Below, one piece after another: positions 21,813 through 33,633 of a stretch of DNA of 64,000 bases. The position numbers and the translations under genes were made by a program. This stretch comes from Rhabdophis nuchalis (taxonomy: Eukaryota > Chordata > Lepidosauria > Squamata > Natricidae). The first letter of the stretch is position 1, and every line of letters begins with the position of its first letter. The stretch covers positions 29,019,119 to 29,083,118 of the forward strand of contig CM077648.1 of the NCBI GenBank assembly GCA_039707465.1, read 5' to 3'. Under the pieces are notes generated by a model. That model had not been told where the DNA came from. It ran no database searches and worked only from the letters and a program-made list of their open reading frames with translations.

Positions 21813-23037
21813 AAAAGCTCTAGCAATAGTGTATCCAATACACTTCCTTTCATATACAGTACAATAACATACATGTAAGAAGCCACTGCACATCAAAAGC
21901 TTGTATCTTTTAAAAGGCTATGTAACTGTTTTTAATCAGTATGTTAGCAAAAAATAACAGTGTAACCAGATGGTAACCAGCTCCAGATAATATATTAGTT
22001 CTCTTTATTTGCACTGGAAGAGCAAATGCATAGGAGAGTTGTTTGGAATCTGGGCTTTATATAAATACATTTTCTGTAATTTAAAAATCTAGCTTTGTTC
22101 CAGTATTGGCTACACTATAGTTTTATGTATGAAGAATAGGTTTCCCTGAGTTCAAAGACATAATATACTTGTAGACTAATGCCAGAAGACTAGGAAATAA
22201 GGACTTGTAGACTAAACTTTAGTTGCTTAAGTATTATTCGTATGAGGCTAAGTGATCTGGCTATAAAAATCTTTACAGCCATTAAGTGGGAACACGCACA
22301 AACACACATGTATACAAATATAAGAGTACAATACAAGTAACAGGTCCTCATTGGCTCAATGAGATTTTCCATTTAGTATGCTAGTACGGTAAAAGCATGC
22401 TTTAGGGGCAACAGTCTGGAAGCAACAGTTTGGCAGCTGGTACATGATTGCTAGTTTCATATGGGATCAGTAAAGACACTTTAGCTATGGCATGATGGAG
22501 ATGTCAAAGAATAGAAATTCTTTGCTTCAAAGGAATCCAAAGGAATAAACTATGCAGATAGTGACCCATTTTTCAAGAGTAGTTAGAAATAATTATTAAG
22601 TTGTCTCTTGATGGCATTATTATTAGATTTAATATCTCTTCTTTAAAGTAATGTTAGAAAGTATTACTTCAAATGAATAATAGCAGAAGCTTAGAACCAA
22701 CTTCCAATGGAGGTAATTGGAAGTCATCAGTAACTGAGCTTGGGATAAACATAACAATTAAAAAAAAAAGGAATAAATGAAAATAATAATTCCAAAAACT
22801 CCAAAGGACAGACTTGATTGACCAATAGGTCTTTTTCTGCCATCAGTTATCTATGTTTCTATTTTTCTTTCCACCAAGCTAAACATAGCTTACATGTTTA
22901 TTTATACTGACATCAAAAACCTGAGAGGCATGTTGCACTGGCCAGTTAGCTAGAAAGGAGCTTCCATAGATGAAGGTGGACTTGAACCAGACTGCCCACA
23001 TTCCTAACCTATCATTAGCTGTCATGTATTATTACTA
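21813..23037. other. Intergenic, no recognisable feature
   Basis: AT-rich sequence; I see nothing in it. Confidence 0.45.
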
Positions 23038-23340
23038 CAGGTAGTCCTCAATTTACAACCAATCACTTAGTGACCATTCAAAGTTACAGGAAAAAAAAGG
23101 AATTTATGGCCCAGATTTGAAGTTCCAATTATCGGGCTGCCTCTGCAACCACAAAACCAAATTTCAGACTTTTGGCAACACAGTTGCATTTACGACTGTT
23201 TTTAGCATCCCACAGTTACATGACCACATTTTATTGTGGCTTTGCCGAATACCAGAATTTCCAGTTTTTGGCAAACCATATCCATGGTAAATAATTGGTC
23301 TGTTTAACAAATATGGTATTTGCTTAACAATTGCTGCAAA
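23038..23340 (+). mobile_element. TIR element of the GTAGTCCTCGACTTAC family, right end lost
   Basis: The left end CAGGTAGTCCTCAATTTACA follows a TA at 23036-23037. Internal text matches the 36.3 kb copy up to TTTGCTTAACAATTGCTGC. The terminal right-hand repeat is not present. Confidence 0.7.
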
Positions 23341-23967
23341 AGCATAAAATCAATCACATTACTAATTCATCTTATGATCACAAAATAATCCCTTTTATGG
23401 GAGTCTCCTTTACTGTCATATACCAAAGCCCACCTGTTCTTCATAGCTTTGGATCTTTGCATGACATACAATGCATGGTCTCTCATGTTTGCTCCAATAG
23501 AAAGCATGTTTATAAAAATGATTGTCCCTCCCATTTTATATTCTATATTTTCATTATTTAACATCCAAAATACCTTATATTAAAATATTTCCATTAAAAA
23601 CACAAAAGATACCAATCCCAAACAGAAAAGCAATACTACCACTGCAGAATAACTCAATTATGATCTACCAAGTTTTTTTAAAAAAACACCTCACTTCATT
23701 TAATATTTAAGCAAGCTAAGGAAAATATCAAGCAAGCACATGGGCTGTTCCAACAGATGTCTTTTACGTACTTCCGCACTGCAACTCAGTGACACAGTCA
23801 TATGGGAGCAATATTTTAATAATTCCAACTTACTAGGTAAGCATGACTACTTTTTCTAGAATACAGTACATATTGATGGCATTGTAAAGTACCAAGTAAA
23901 ATACTCTAAAATCCCATATTCTGTATGAATGACAATAATCAAAGCTGAAACAGTACTATCCAGAATA
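23341..23967. other. Intergenic, no recognisable feature
   Basis: AT-rich; overlapping short frames on both strands without motifs. Confidence 0.45.
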
Positions 23968-23975
23968 CGTTAAAT

Positions 23976-24275
23976 TAAGAGTATCAAACTTAATTTCATT
24001 GAGGGTCACATCAGGGTTGTGTTTGATCTCAGGGAGCCGGGGTGGGTGTGGTCAGCTTAACATCACTCATGTTTCGGGCGTCTATGGTGGCCCGAGCGCT
24101 CGGCCAGTGAAAACGGGCCCTTGAGCTCCTTTTTCAGCTGCAAACGCCTCCGGCAACCCTCTGCTAGAGAAAATGGCGCTCTGTTTTTGCTGGCATAGGC
24201 ACCGCGGGCCAATCCTTCACTGTTTCCAGGGCAGCTCCACGGGCCAGATCTGTCCCCTAGGCCTTGACACCCCTG
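23976..24275. mobile_element. hAT-type non-autonomous element (300 bp)
   Basis: The right end CTTGACACCCCTG is the inverted counterpart of the left end TAAGAGTATCAAACTT, which is decayed from CAGGGGTGTCAAACT. Flanking 8-mers CGTTAAAT (23968-23975) and TGTTAAAT (24276-24283) agree in 7 of 8 positions, as for an old hAT target duplication. A relative lies at 44110-44237. The short frame on the minus strand is not a gene. Confidence 0.85.
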
Positions 24276-24283
24276 TGTTAAAT

Positions 24284-24799
24284 GGGAATTCTCTATGTAT
24301 TTGCTTCTCACTAAGCATGAAATCACAATAGTATTTTATTAGGGCTGTGGATACTTTGAAAAATGTTCAGAGAAGTATTTCAGACTTCATGCAGCCCACC
24401 TCCTATCTTCTTATTTGAAAGGCCAACAGAAACACCACTGTTTTAATGATTCATGTTATTAAGGCAGTATATTTTCAATGTGATATTTAAAATCGTGACC
24501 TTTTTTTGTTCAGGCTTTCATAGCTGTTTTAATTAATAGCGGGAAGTGCTCTGCTCACACTTGTACTTCTGATTCATTTTTAAAGTATGCATTGCTCTTG
24601 TAAGTTACTTTCATTAAATTAAAAAAAATATCTCAACAAAAACTATGTTCCTTCAGGTCTTTCAATTTCATATCACGGAATACAGCATGTCTAGTAATAC
24701 AATAAGAAAAAGATAATAGCCAATCTCTCTATTTTTGCAATAGCAAGTCTTCTACTAGAATTCACATTTTTATTATGCCGGGCACATTTAAGAGATAAT
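24284..24799. other. Intergenic, no recognisable feature
   Basis: AT-rich; nothing recognised. Confidence 0.45.
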
Positions 24800-24939
24800 C
24801 CAAAGGTGTTTTTTTTTAAGGCAACTGGAGTTTGTTTTTTCCTTGAAGACATTTCACTTCTCATCCAAGAAGCTTCTTCTGTTCTTCAGGGGGGAAAAAG
24901 TAACTCCAGTTGCCTTCTAGGAAAAAAAAACACCTTTGG
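24800..24939. mobile_element. Fold-back miniature element (140 bp)
   Basis: The termini CCAAAGGTGTTTTTTTTTA and GAAAAAAAAACACCTTTGG are inverted repeats. Inside them GGCAACTGGAGTT at 24820-24832 pairs with AACTCCAGTTGCC at 24902-24914. The middle reads CACTTCTCATCCAAGAAGC, a phrase I know from vertebrate repeats. Non-coding; class uncertain. Confidence 0.7.
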
Positions 24940-25849
24940 TACAACCATGACCTGGATGTCTGAGAATCTCCATAGACATTTAAGAGATAAACAATGTAAA
25001 AATTCATAAAATGTTTTTACAATCAAATTCAAGGAATTTTTCATAAGCCATCTTTCTAACAAATGAAAATGGAACATGCATGCTCAGACACATATTCACA
25101 TGCAAAACTACAAGGATAAGATAAATACAAAGAATATGCAGTTCACTTTTGTTCTTGAAAGTCTGGAAAGCATTGCTCACAATTAGCTTGGTAGGTTCTA
25201 ACTCCCTGAACAGGAGGTGTGAGTTTTCAAACTGGTACTATGACATACTGCCCAGATTTGGACTTCTTTCCTGTAAAAAAAAATGTTTTTGTTTAAACAA
25301 GCATCGGCATTTTCAGCTTCCAAGAATGTGGGTTTCTATCCAGTTGTGCAGGAGATTAGGTTGAAACCCATGCCGGATTATTGGAAGATAAGAGATGAAT
25401 ACTGTGGGATATAAAGTCCTATGAGATCAATGTCGAACAGAAGAATATCTTACAGTCGCTGCTGAAAATTGGAAATAGGAAAAAAACCTTAACTCATGAC
25501 ATTAATAGGAATTCTTTTATTTGGTCCTTCTACTCCTTGAAAATAGTATGTATGTATACAAGTATGCATACATTTTGTGGTGGAGCTTCATAGAGCTATT
25601 TTAGAGATATTGGAGCCCTTTTCTAATCTAGTCTTCTGGAGGATGTTATGGGAGAACACATTGCTCACACAGGCTACTAAGTTGAGGCATCAGATTTTGC
25701 AGTGTTATCTCTCTGTACAAGGAAAGTTCAAAAACAGCTCCTTGCCTAAAACTGCTTCCTAATTCATCATCTCCAATACAACATATATTTGAAATCATTC
25801 ACGGTTCACTAGAGACCAACTCTTCTAGAAGTAGATGAAAACCAGAATG
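24940..25849. other. Intergenic, no recognisable feature
   Basis: AT-rich; short frames without motifs. Confidence 0.45.
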
Positions 25850-26180
25850 GTACAACTTACTATGGCCAATTTGCCCTGTCCAACTCACCACAGCACATTC
25901 ACCACAGCCAACTCAACAAAGCCAGACAACTTGCCAAGGGACAACTTACCACAAGACAATTCAACAATTCAATTTAATTATTTAAAATAATTTAAAAATT
26001 ACTTTAATTTTTGTCATTCATATTTCATTTTGTCCTTCCTTTTGCACCCTTTAATGATTCTCTTCCAGCATTTCTTGTCCCGTGGAGAGTGGTCCTTCAA
26101 TAAGTTGGCATGGCAAGTTGGCCACAGTGAGATCAACTGTGGCGAGTTAGTCAAGGTGAGTTGTCATAGACTCAATGAAA
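25850..26180. repeat. Inverted-repeat element with short internal tandem units
   Basis: The left part (25850-25965) repeats a unit like CCAACTCACCACAG several times. The right part (26100-26170) holds the reverse-complement motif: GTTGGCCACAGTGAGATCAA, then TGTGGCGAGTTAG and GTGAGTTGTC. The middle is AT-rich. It looks like a fold-back DNA element with repetitive ends. Unknown family. Confidence 0.6.
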
Positions 26181-26479
26181 ACAATACAATGGCTAGAGGT
26201 GGTCAGCAACAAAAGTTGAAATATGGGTAGCCAGAAGTTGATTAAGAAGACAGGATTCATTAACAAATATGTTCTCGACTCCTAACAACCCTAGGTAATT
26301 TACAATTTATTTCTATTTTAAAATGTTTTAAACAACTTTCTCCCCCTCCCCGTGCATAGAAAAATAGCACAAGGCAGAACAACAATGGCAAAGAAAAGAA
26401 ATCTGAAGGGCAACAAAAAAGAAAGGCCATTAGTTATCCTTATCAAAGTCCCTAATGAAGAATCAGTTATTGGAATAAG

Positions 26480-27190
26480 AGTAGGTTGGGGACCATTTAA
26501 ACATGGGGTGTGTGTGTGTGTTAATTTCACTCCAAAGGGTAGATGCTGTTGCAGAGAAGGCATGCTTCCAGGATCCTGACAGATTGTATTGTTTAATTAA
26601 CAGAATCCAGAGCACACCAACTCTGTTAGATTGAACTGGCCAGGCAGATACAATGGGACACAGATAATCTGTTAAATAACCAGAACCTAAGCCATATAGT
26701 GCTTTATGGGTGGCAACCTGCATCTTGAATCACACTTGAAAGCAAACTGGCAACAGTGCAACTCATAAAACAGAAATTTTACATAGGCCTACTGAGACAT
26801 GCCCATTGCTGCTTGTGCCGCTGCATTCTGTAGCAATTGAAGCTTCTGGGGGGTCTTCAAGGGCAGCACAATGTAGTAGTCAAGCCTCATGCCCAAGGTG
26901 CCTTGGGCATAAGTAACTGTCTGAAGAGCTCTCTAATCTAGAAAGAGCACAATTGTAATACCAGTTGAAGTTGGTCAAAAATATTTCTGGCTACAACTGG
27001 CACCTGCTTACTGAGCAGGAACTGTTTCCAGGAGAACTTCCAGTTGTACACTATATTCAAATGTGGAAGTACAATCCCAGATAAGAATGGGAATTTAGAA
27101 TATCCCCAGATCTGGCGGTCCTAACCACTATGACTATCAGGATTTCCGTCAGCACCAAACTGAACCCTTATAGTGTGGTTTAAAATGTGC
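26480..27190 (-). mobile_element. Old L2-type LINE relic
   Basis: The minus-strand translation shows broken pieces of the L2 C-terminal domain, for example KALYGLGSGYLTDYL and RPVQSNR-like text, and farther on a diverged version of the LQNAAAR region. All frames carry stops. It is much more diverged than the copies at 30.5 and 52-60 kb. Confidence 0.7.
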
Positions 27191-28574
27191 TGCTTTTTAA
27201 GCTGGATCACTGCAAAGCAGATCTGTTTATTGATCAGTTATTTAACTTATGGGTTACTTTAGGCAAGGAATATGAATACAAATAACTTCATATTGGAAAG
27301 CACGTAAAGTGTGCCAGGATCCTACATCATACTGTATCTCAATAGTGCTAAAAATGGAAAGGCTTCTGAACATTTCAGGGGGGAAAACAGTGCCTGATTT
27401 TTCTTGAGATTTCTTGTTGGATGATCAAGCATATATATATACACATACAATACACAACCCCCCAGAAGAAACAAATGCAGTTGATCTTGAAAATGAGGTA
27501 CCCTAAGTGGACCTGTTTCAAAAATATTCGCCATTTTTAAGCTATCATCAAAATGGCTTTTAAATTTTCACAACTTTTGGCAGCCACTGATTGAAAACAT
27601 GCTGAAAGATGGCTGGTAGACATACTATACAGTTGATATTTATGTGAAAGAGACATCCAAGTCTTAACTATTCCTGGTAAAAGGAGATGATTAGCTGATC
27701 ATCGATATGTGTATGAATCAGTAAGATAATTTGTAACAAAGCATAAAGTTCTGGACTAGAATACTATTATATAGTTAATACTAGTTTATATATGTTACAT
27801 AAATCTAGTCCATACTTCATACTTATGCCTCCAGTGCTAACTCAAGCTATAGAAATTACACCATCTATGGGCAAAGTGGTTACCTTGTCTATTTCAAACC
27901 CTCAAAATATACAACATTGGGTGAGTCTGAAAAAGATGTAGGTGTGTCTCTATGTTGAATGAACTTTCCACACTTCATATAATCCTTTTCTCAACTAAAT
28001 ACTGATTCATACTTTGTACACAATGGTTGCAATGAAACTGATGATATACATCTTAGCAGCTGAGTAGTCCAAACTCCTGCTTTAAAATAAGTCTGTTGCT
28101 TATCCTTGAAATGTGTAATTAAAGCTTGTTCTTTTGACCAAACTTCTGCTTGACGGTTTTCCAGAAAATGCACAATGAGTTCAGTATAAGGGACAAAAAA
28201 GGGATCTTGCTGGCAGAAAATAAAAATGAAGTGGCACCATTCTCACAGCCAAGAAAAGGTTACTGTTTACTGTGGAGACACCCTTACACTTTCCAGTGCC
28301 AACATTTATAGGTAACTGGCTGATTGCAGGCTAACACTTTTCTTAACATTTTGTTTATGAACAAATTAACACAAGGTTAATGAGAATAAAGCATTCTAAA
28401 CCAACCAGATTCCTTTTTCTGACAGAATAACCAATTTAGCTCACAGTAACAGTGTATCTTTACTTGAACAAATTTGAACATTTGAAAGTCACCAATGAGA
28501 CTCTAGTATGGAATATAACAAATGTGTGGGAATACGTTATTGTTAGATGGATATAGAGTTGGTTAAACAATTTA
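27191..28574. other. Intergenic, no recognisable feature
   Basis: AT-rich; includes a short TA/AC run near 27432-27452. Nothing else recognised. Confidence 0.45.
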
Positions 28575-28716
28575 ACAGATTAACAGAGTTGGAAGGGACC
28601 CTGCCGGTCATCTAGTCCAATCCCCAGCCCAAGCAGGAGACCTTACATCTGCCTCTACCTAGGATTGAACTCACAACCTCCTGATTGGGAGGTGAGAGCT
28701 CTACCTCTAGGCCACA
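28575..28716 (-). mobile_element. Composite SINE: tRNA-like head with CR1-like tail
   Basis: On the minus strand the element begins GGCCTAGAGGTAGAGCTC (A-box-like) and continues to GGTTGTGAGTTCAATCC (B-box-like). It ends in GGACTAGATGACCGGCAGG, then TCCCTTCCAACTCTGTTAA, which is a CR1 3' tail. A tRNA head with a CR1 tail is the layout of SINEs mobilised by CR1 machinery, known in reptiles. About 140 bp. Confidence 0.8.
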
Positions 28717-29174
28717 GATTGTAACCAACAAGTCTACAGCTCCACAATGACCTAGGTCCTAGGAGAAAATGTTGAAGAATGTACTGCTAGGCTCCAATCT
28801 AAGCTATGGACTGTTCAGCATGGAGAACTTATAAATGCCACAACAAGAAATTAGAAAATATAATTATTACAGTTGTTATTCATTTATCACATTTCAAATG
28901 CTTCCCAACTCACTGAGTGACTCTGGATAACAGATGGCATAAAACAGCAAGACCTAACACAAAATGAAGATAATAATTCCAGTATATTTGCACATCAGAC
29001 AAAGAGAGGTGACAGAAGATGTTTGAAGAAAATCAATATTTAGCAAGATACTGACAAATTGTAATATGAACATTAATCAAGATTAATTTAGGGCAGGACA
29101 GGACATTAGTATATTACAATTCGAATTTAGTGAACAGTATCATACAGGTATGATGGGACATGGTGTGCAGGTAT
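28717..29174. other. Intergenic, no recognisable feature
   Basis: No recognised feature. Confidence 0.45.
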
Positions 29175-29520
29175 GGGACGCCGTGGCTCAATGGCTAAGA
29201 CACTGAGCTTGTCGATCAGAAGGTCGGCAGTTCAGCAGTTCAAATCCCTACCACCATATAACAGAGTGAGCTCCCATTACTTGTCCCAGCTTCTACCAAT
29301 CTAGCAGTTTGAAAGCACGTAAAAAATGCAAGTAGAAAAATAGGTGGGACCTCTTTGGTGGGAAGGTAACAGCGCTCTTTGCACCTTTGGTGTTGAGTCA
29401 TGCCAGCCACATGACCATGGACATGTCTTCAGATAGCGCTGGCTCTTCGACTTAGAAACAGAGATGAACACCGTCCCTAGACCCGGAAACAACTAGCACG
29501 CATGTGCGGGGGAACTAACT
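29175..29520 (+). mobile_element. Sauria-type SINE, near full length
   Basis: The head GGGACGCCGTGGCTCAATGG contains the Pol III A box, and AGTTCAAATCCC is the B box. The body runs through GTGAGCTCCCATTACTTG, AGCAGTTTGAAAGCACG, ATGCAAGTAGAAAAATAGG and CCACATGACCATGG to a shortened 3' end near GGGGGAACTAAC. The CAGTTCAGCAGTTCAAATCC around the B box contains a small duplicated CAGTTCA. Sauria SINEs are specific to squamates. Confidence 0.9.
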
Positions 29521-29639
29521 CTTAATTCTTCCGTATGCTGTATTAGTCAGATAACATTATCCAGTTCTTACACCATTTTAAGAAAAATATTAATGAATTG
29601 AAAATATCCAGGGGAAAAAGCCAAGATTTTAAGGGGAAG

Positions 29640-29960
29640 AAACCTGACAAGGAATGGTTGGGTGACTGAATATGTTTAGTCTATAAAGAAAAGACTATAC
29701 TGAGACAGGATAGCTGTCATCAGGTATGTAAAGGAGACAAGGAATAATTGTTCAAAGTTTTTACAGAAGGCAGGGCAAGAAATAATAAGATTGAATTATG
29801 AAGAATAGCGTTTACTTGTACATTTTGAATAGTAACAATTAATGAAAGAACAGGTAGGAGATTACTGGATTACTTCATTGGAATTATTTAAACAGAAGCT
29901 TGGAGACGCTATAATGGGAATTCCTGCACTGAGGAGCAGTTAGATTAAATATCTATAAGC
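29640..29960 (+). mobile_element. Old CR1/L3-type LINE 3' end
   Basis: Weak but extended similarity to the CR1/L3 3' region: GTTTAGTCTATAAAGAAAAG, AGGATAGCTGTCATCAGGTA and GAGGAGCAGTTAGATTAAAT. No open frame. Borders are approximate. Confidence 0.5.
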
Positions 29961-30049
29961 CTTCCATGTCTTATATTCTATGAATCACAAACTTCACAAA
30001 AATTTCTACTCATTTAGTGGTCAGCTGTCAAATAATACAGTTTTACTAT

Positions 30050-30465
30050 CCGTGTTTCCCCCCAAAATAAGACCTGGTCTTATATTTTTTAGTCACCAAG
30101 AAAGGCACTAGGTCTTATTTTCCATTGACTCAACTCGCAGTGGCAGCTCCACGTACTGCTGGCCCACTCCTTCTGTAGCTGCTTGCTGCCGCCTGTGTGT
30201 CGCCTCCGTGTGTTGCCTCCGGCCTCTGGCAAGCAGCTGCAGAAGTGGGCCAGCAAGGCAGGTGTCGAGGTGTGCGAGGCCAGGCTGCAACTGTCTGAAG
30301 GTAAGTACCAGTAGGGCAGCTCCACCCCCCAACCCTACACTAACTTGATTTTTACCAATTTGCTCGCCCCACCCCGTGCACCCTGGAGTGCTTTATTTTG
30401 CGGGTAGGGATTCTATTGGGCCCACGTGTAAAAATCAAGTTGGGGTTATTTTTGGGAAAACATGG
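30050..30465. mobile_element. TIR element of the GTGTTTCC..AAAATA family
   Basis: The left end CCGTGTTTCCCCCCAAAATA and the right end TTATTTTTGGGAAAACATGG are inverted counterparts, and a TA follows at 30466-30467. Internal text differs from the 14.07 kb copy, but the GGTCTTATTTT blocks agree. About 415 bp, no transposase. Confidence 0.8.
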
Positions 30466-30494
30466 TATACTTTTTGGACCTTACTGTTTCACTT

Positions 30495-32036
30495 ATTCAC
30501 CACCTGAGTAAAACTCAAGGACCAGGTCGAAACGGAACCTAAGGGGATTTTTAATTAGATTTTTAATTCGGGTTTTAAGGGGTTCCAGGGAGAGGGGAGG
30601 GCAATCTAAATTTACAACTAGGGTGGTGGGGGAGGGTGACCGCCCACCGGGGAACTCTCCCAGGCCGGCTGACGATCTCGACGGGGAGGGCGTAGGTCCT
30701 GGAATTGCGGGGGGGGGGGGTGTCAGATTAACAGAGGGCAATCCCATCGAGACTGTGTATGGGAGGGGTGGGTATGGCGGGAGCAGAAGGCCATATCACA
30801 TTAGGGGAGGGCGCACCCGCTGTTTGCGAGTGGTGGCGCGCTCCGGCCCTCATGGCTCCTCTTGCAACCCAGGGGGTTCAGGATCTCAGGGCCTGGGCTT
30901 ACAGCTGATGTTGTGTAACGCCAGGTCCATGATTAATAAAGCCCCCCTCATTTATGATCTGGTCTTGGAGGGGGAGGCGGACCTGGCGGGTATCACGGAG
31001 ACCTGGTTGGGCCGAGGGGGATTGCCCCTCGTTGAAATGTGCCCGTCAGGTTACCGTGCATTTCACCAGACGAGAGCCCAGGGGTGGGGGGGTGGGGGTT
31101 ATTATAAAGAAGGGCCTTAACGCGAGGGAGACCACTGTGCCGCAGACTGCCGGTTGTGAGTCCCTGTGTGTGAAGTGGGGTCGTGGGAAGCAGCAGGGCG
31201 TGCTGATTGTGTACCTGGCTCCCCACTACATATCAGCAGCCCTACCCGAGCTTGGGAGTCCTCCTGGATTCTCGGCTGTCCCTAGACGATCATGTGAAAG
31301 CCGTGGCCAGGGGGCTTTTATCAGGTTCACCTGATACACCAGTTGCGCCCCTTTCTGGATTGTGACGCTCTATGCATAGTCACTTGGACTATTGCAACGC
31401 CCTCTACATGGGGCTTCCCTTGAGGTGCACCCGGAGGCTCCAGCTAGTTCAGAATGCGGCCACGCGGGGAATTTAGGGGTCTCTAGATGCTCCTATGTAA
31501 CACCTCTCCTGCGCGAGCTGCACTGGCTGCCTGTGGCTTTCCGGGTGCGCTTCAAGGTGCTAATAACAACCTTTAAAGCCCTCCATGGCAAGGGACCTGG
31601 GTACTTGCAAGACCACCTCCAACCAAACACCTCCCTCCGACCAGTTCGCTCCCACAGAGAGGGCCTCCTCAGGGTGCCGTAAGCCAGTCAATGTCAGCTG
31701 GCGACCCCTAGGGGGAGGGCCTTCTCTGTGGCAGCTCCTGCCCTCTGGAATGACCTACCCTGACCTTCACACAGCCGTGGACCTGCGCCTTTTCCGCCGA
31801 GCCCTGAAAACCCATCTATTTCATGTGGCCAGCCTGGTGTAGTTTTAATTTGCTTTTACTAGGGGTTTTAGAAGGTATTTTAGAACAGGCCTGTGTTTAA
31901 TTTATTTTTAGTATATTTTTAGTATAGTAACTGTATCAGATGTTTTATTGTTGTTTCTATTATCGCCTGTTCACCGCCCTGAGTCCCGTAAGGGAGAAAT
32001 GGCAGTATATAAATCCGAATAAATGAAATGAATGAA
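30495..32036 (+). mobile_element. L2-type LINE with 5' UTR but large internal deletion
   Basis: The left part shares a 5' untranslated block with the 59 kb copy (TTTTTAATTCGGGTTTTAAG, GGGGTTCCAGGG). It then encodes the start of the endonuclease domain: LMLCNARSM, ITETWLG and LPLVEMCPSGYRAFHQ can be read. At about 31250 the text jumps from the LPEL segment of the endonuclease directly to the LGVLLDSRLS-like segment late in the reverse transcriptase. Most of both catalytic domains is therefore missing. The 3' part ends in CCTGAGTCCCGTAAGGGAG and a GAATAAATGAAATGAATG tail. Both frames are broken, so the copy is dead. It is intergenic, in antisense orientation to both genes. Confidence 0.88.
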
Positions 32037-33430
32037 GGACCAATATATTTCATTCAGATAGCTCCAGTAAATATGGTCTATATCTCTTAATTCACCATTA
32101 TGTCCAATCTTTATTTACTATTTATTTGTGCCAATCTTACCCTTTACTTTATTCTCTTTATTTACTTTAATTCTTTATTCAGCCAGTCTTAATTTTTAAA
32201 AACCTTCAAATGGACCTGGCACTTTTTCTTCAATAAGATATTTGATTTATGGTACAGAAGGTGTTAGTTGCCTTTGTGTTAAGAATATACCTTGAAAACT
32301 GTCAGGAGATTAAATCCTTTGCAAACATCACATGTTTAATACAAACAAAAGGCCAATATTGGTTAATAAATGCATTTCATAATCCCTTAACTCTTTATAT
32401 ATGCAGTATAACTCATAACACATTTCACCTACACACACACACGTAGAAATGTTATGACTAGTTTATTGAGGTGACATGATATTGGTAACCTGTTTTGAAA
32501 AGGTTGGACAGCCTAATTTTAAGGCTGACACAAATATAAACACACTATGTCTAGCCATTAAATCTAGATCAAGACTAAACTAGATATATAACATGCCTGG
32601 ACCTGCTGCAAGCTAATCTTGACGTCTAAGGAAAAATTATATAGAAAAATGGGCAAAATTAAAAATAGACAAAAGCCTGCAAACAGTGCATCTTTAAGAA
32701 AATGATATGCAAAGATATATTATAGTAAGGAAAACTGCAATATATATATATATATATTTGGAACAGGCACACCAAAGTAAATAAGTTTGGGTAATGTGAT
32801 CAGAATCCATTGTAATTTATTGTAAATTAATTTATGAAAAAGTTTGATTTTAAGATTATTAACCTGTCTCAAAAAAAGATTCCAGAAAAATGGTTATAAG
32901 TTCGTGCAAAAACTTGTGGTGCTTCTCGGCTCTCTTTCCTTGTCAACTATGGTTGTCAAATATTACTGGAACCAATATCAGGTACTCTTGTCCCAACTAA
33001 TGTCTTCATATGACACAATATGTACCTATAATTACAATATGTACACTTCTATCCAAGGGCCTCATTCCAAAATCAACAAGGTCATGAGAACAAATATTTA
33101 ATAAAACATTCCATGTGCAAAATTAATTGGTCCAAATCTACATACAAACATTATCTCACATGTAAACCATTCCCTCTCTACATACACAAGGAAAGTGTAG
33201 TCAAGACAAACAAGCAGACCAACTGAAAATCTGACCTCAACAAGCACCAAGCTGTGCATACTAACTTTGACATTAATTCTGTTAAATTCATTTACACTTA
33301 TTCTCTGGCTAAGTACATACAGGCTGCTATGCCCTGGTTAGTTCTATTTACATAAAGTCTTCTTTTGCAGTTTCAAGTTATGAACTTTCACCGCTATGAA
33401 CAAAGCTGTCTGCCACTCCAACTTAGAAGG
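32037..33430. other. Intergenic, no recognisable feature (one short TA repeat)
   Basis: AT-rich. Contains a (TA)n run at about 32740-32758 and an AC run near 32432-32442. Confidence 0.45.
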
Positions 33431-33438
33431 TCTTAGAA

Positions 33439-33625
33439 CAGCCCCGTCCCAACCTTTTGGCACCAGGAATTGCTTCCTTGGGGAGACGATTTTCCATGGA
33501 CCGGAGTGGGTGTGGTTTCACGTGCTACCTGCATCCCACAGATGATGCTTTGCTTGTTTGTATGGCCCAGTTGCTGGCATGCCAAAGACCACTGCGGGTA
33601 CACAGACTGGGGGTTAGGAACCCCG
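33439..33625. mobile_element. hAT-type non-autonomous element, short (187 bp)
   Basis: The left end CAGCCCCGTCCCAACCTTTT and the right end GGGGTTAGGAACCCCG are decayed inverted repeats of the family at 8957-10049, in reverse orientation. Flanking 8-mers TCTTAGAA (33431-33438) and TCCTAGAA (33626-33633) agree in 7 of 8 positions. Non-coding. Confidence 0.8.
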
Positions 33626-33633
33626 TCCTAGAA

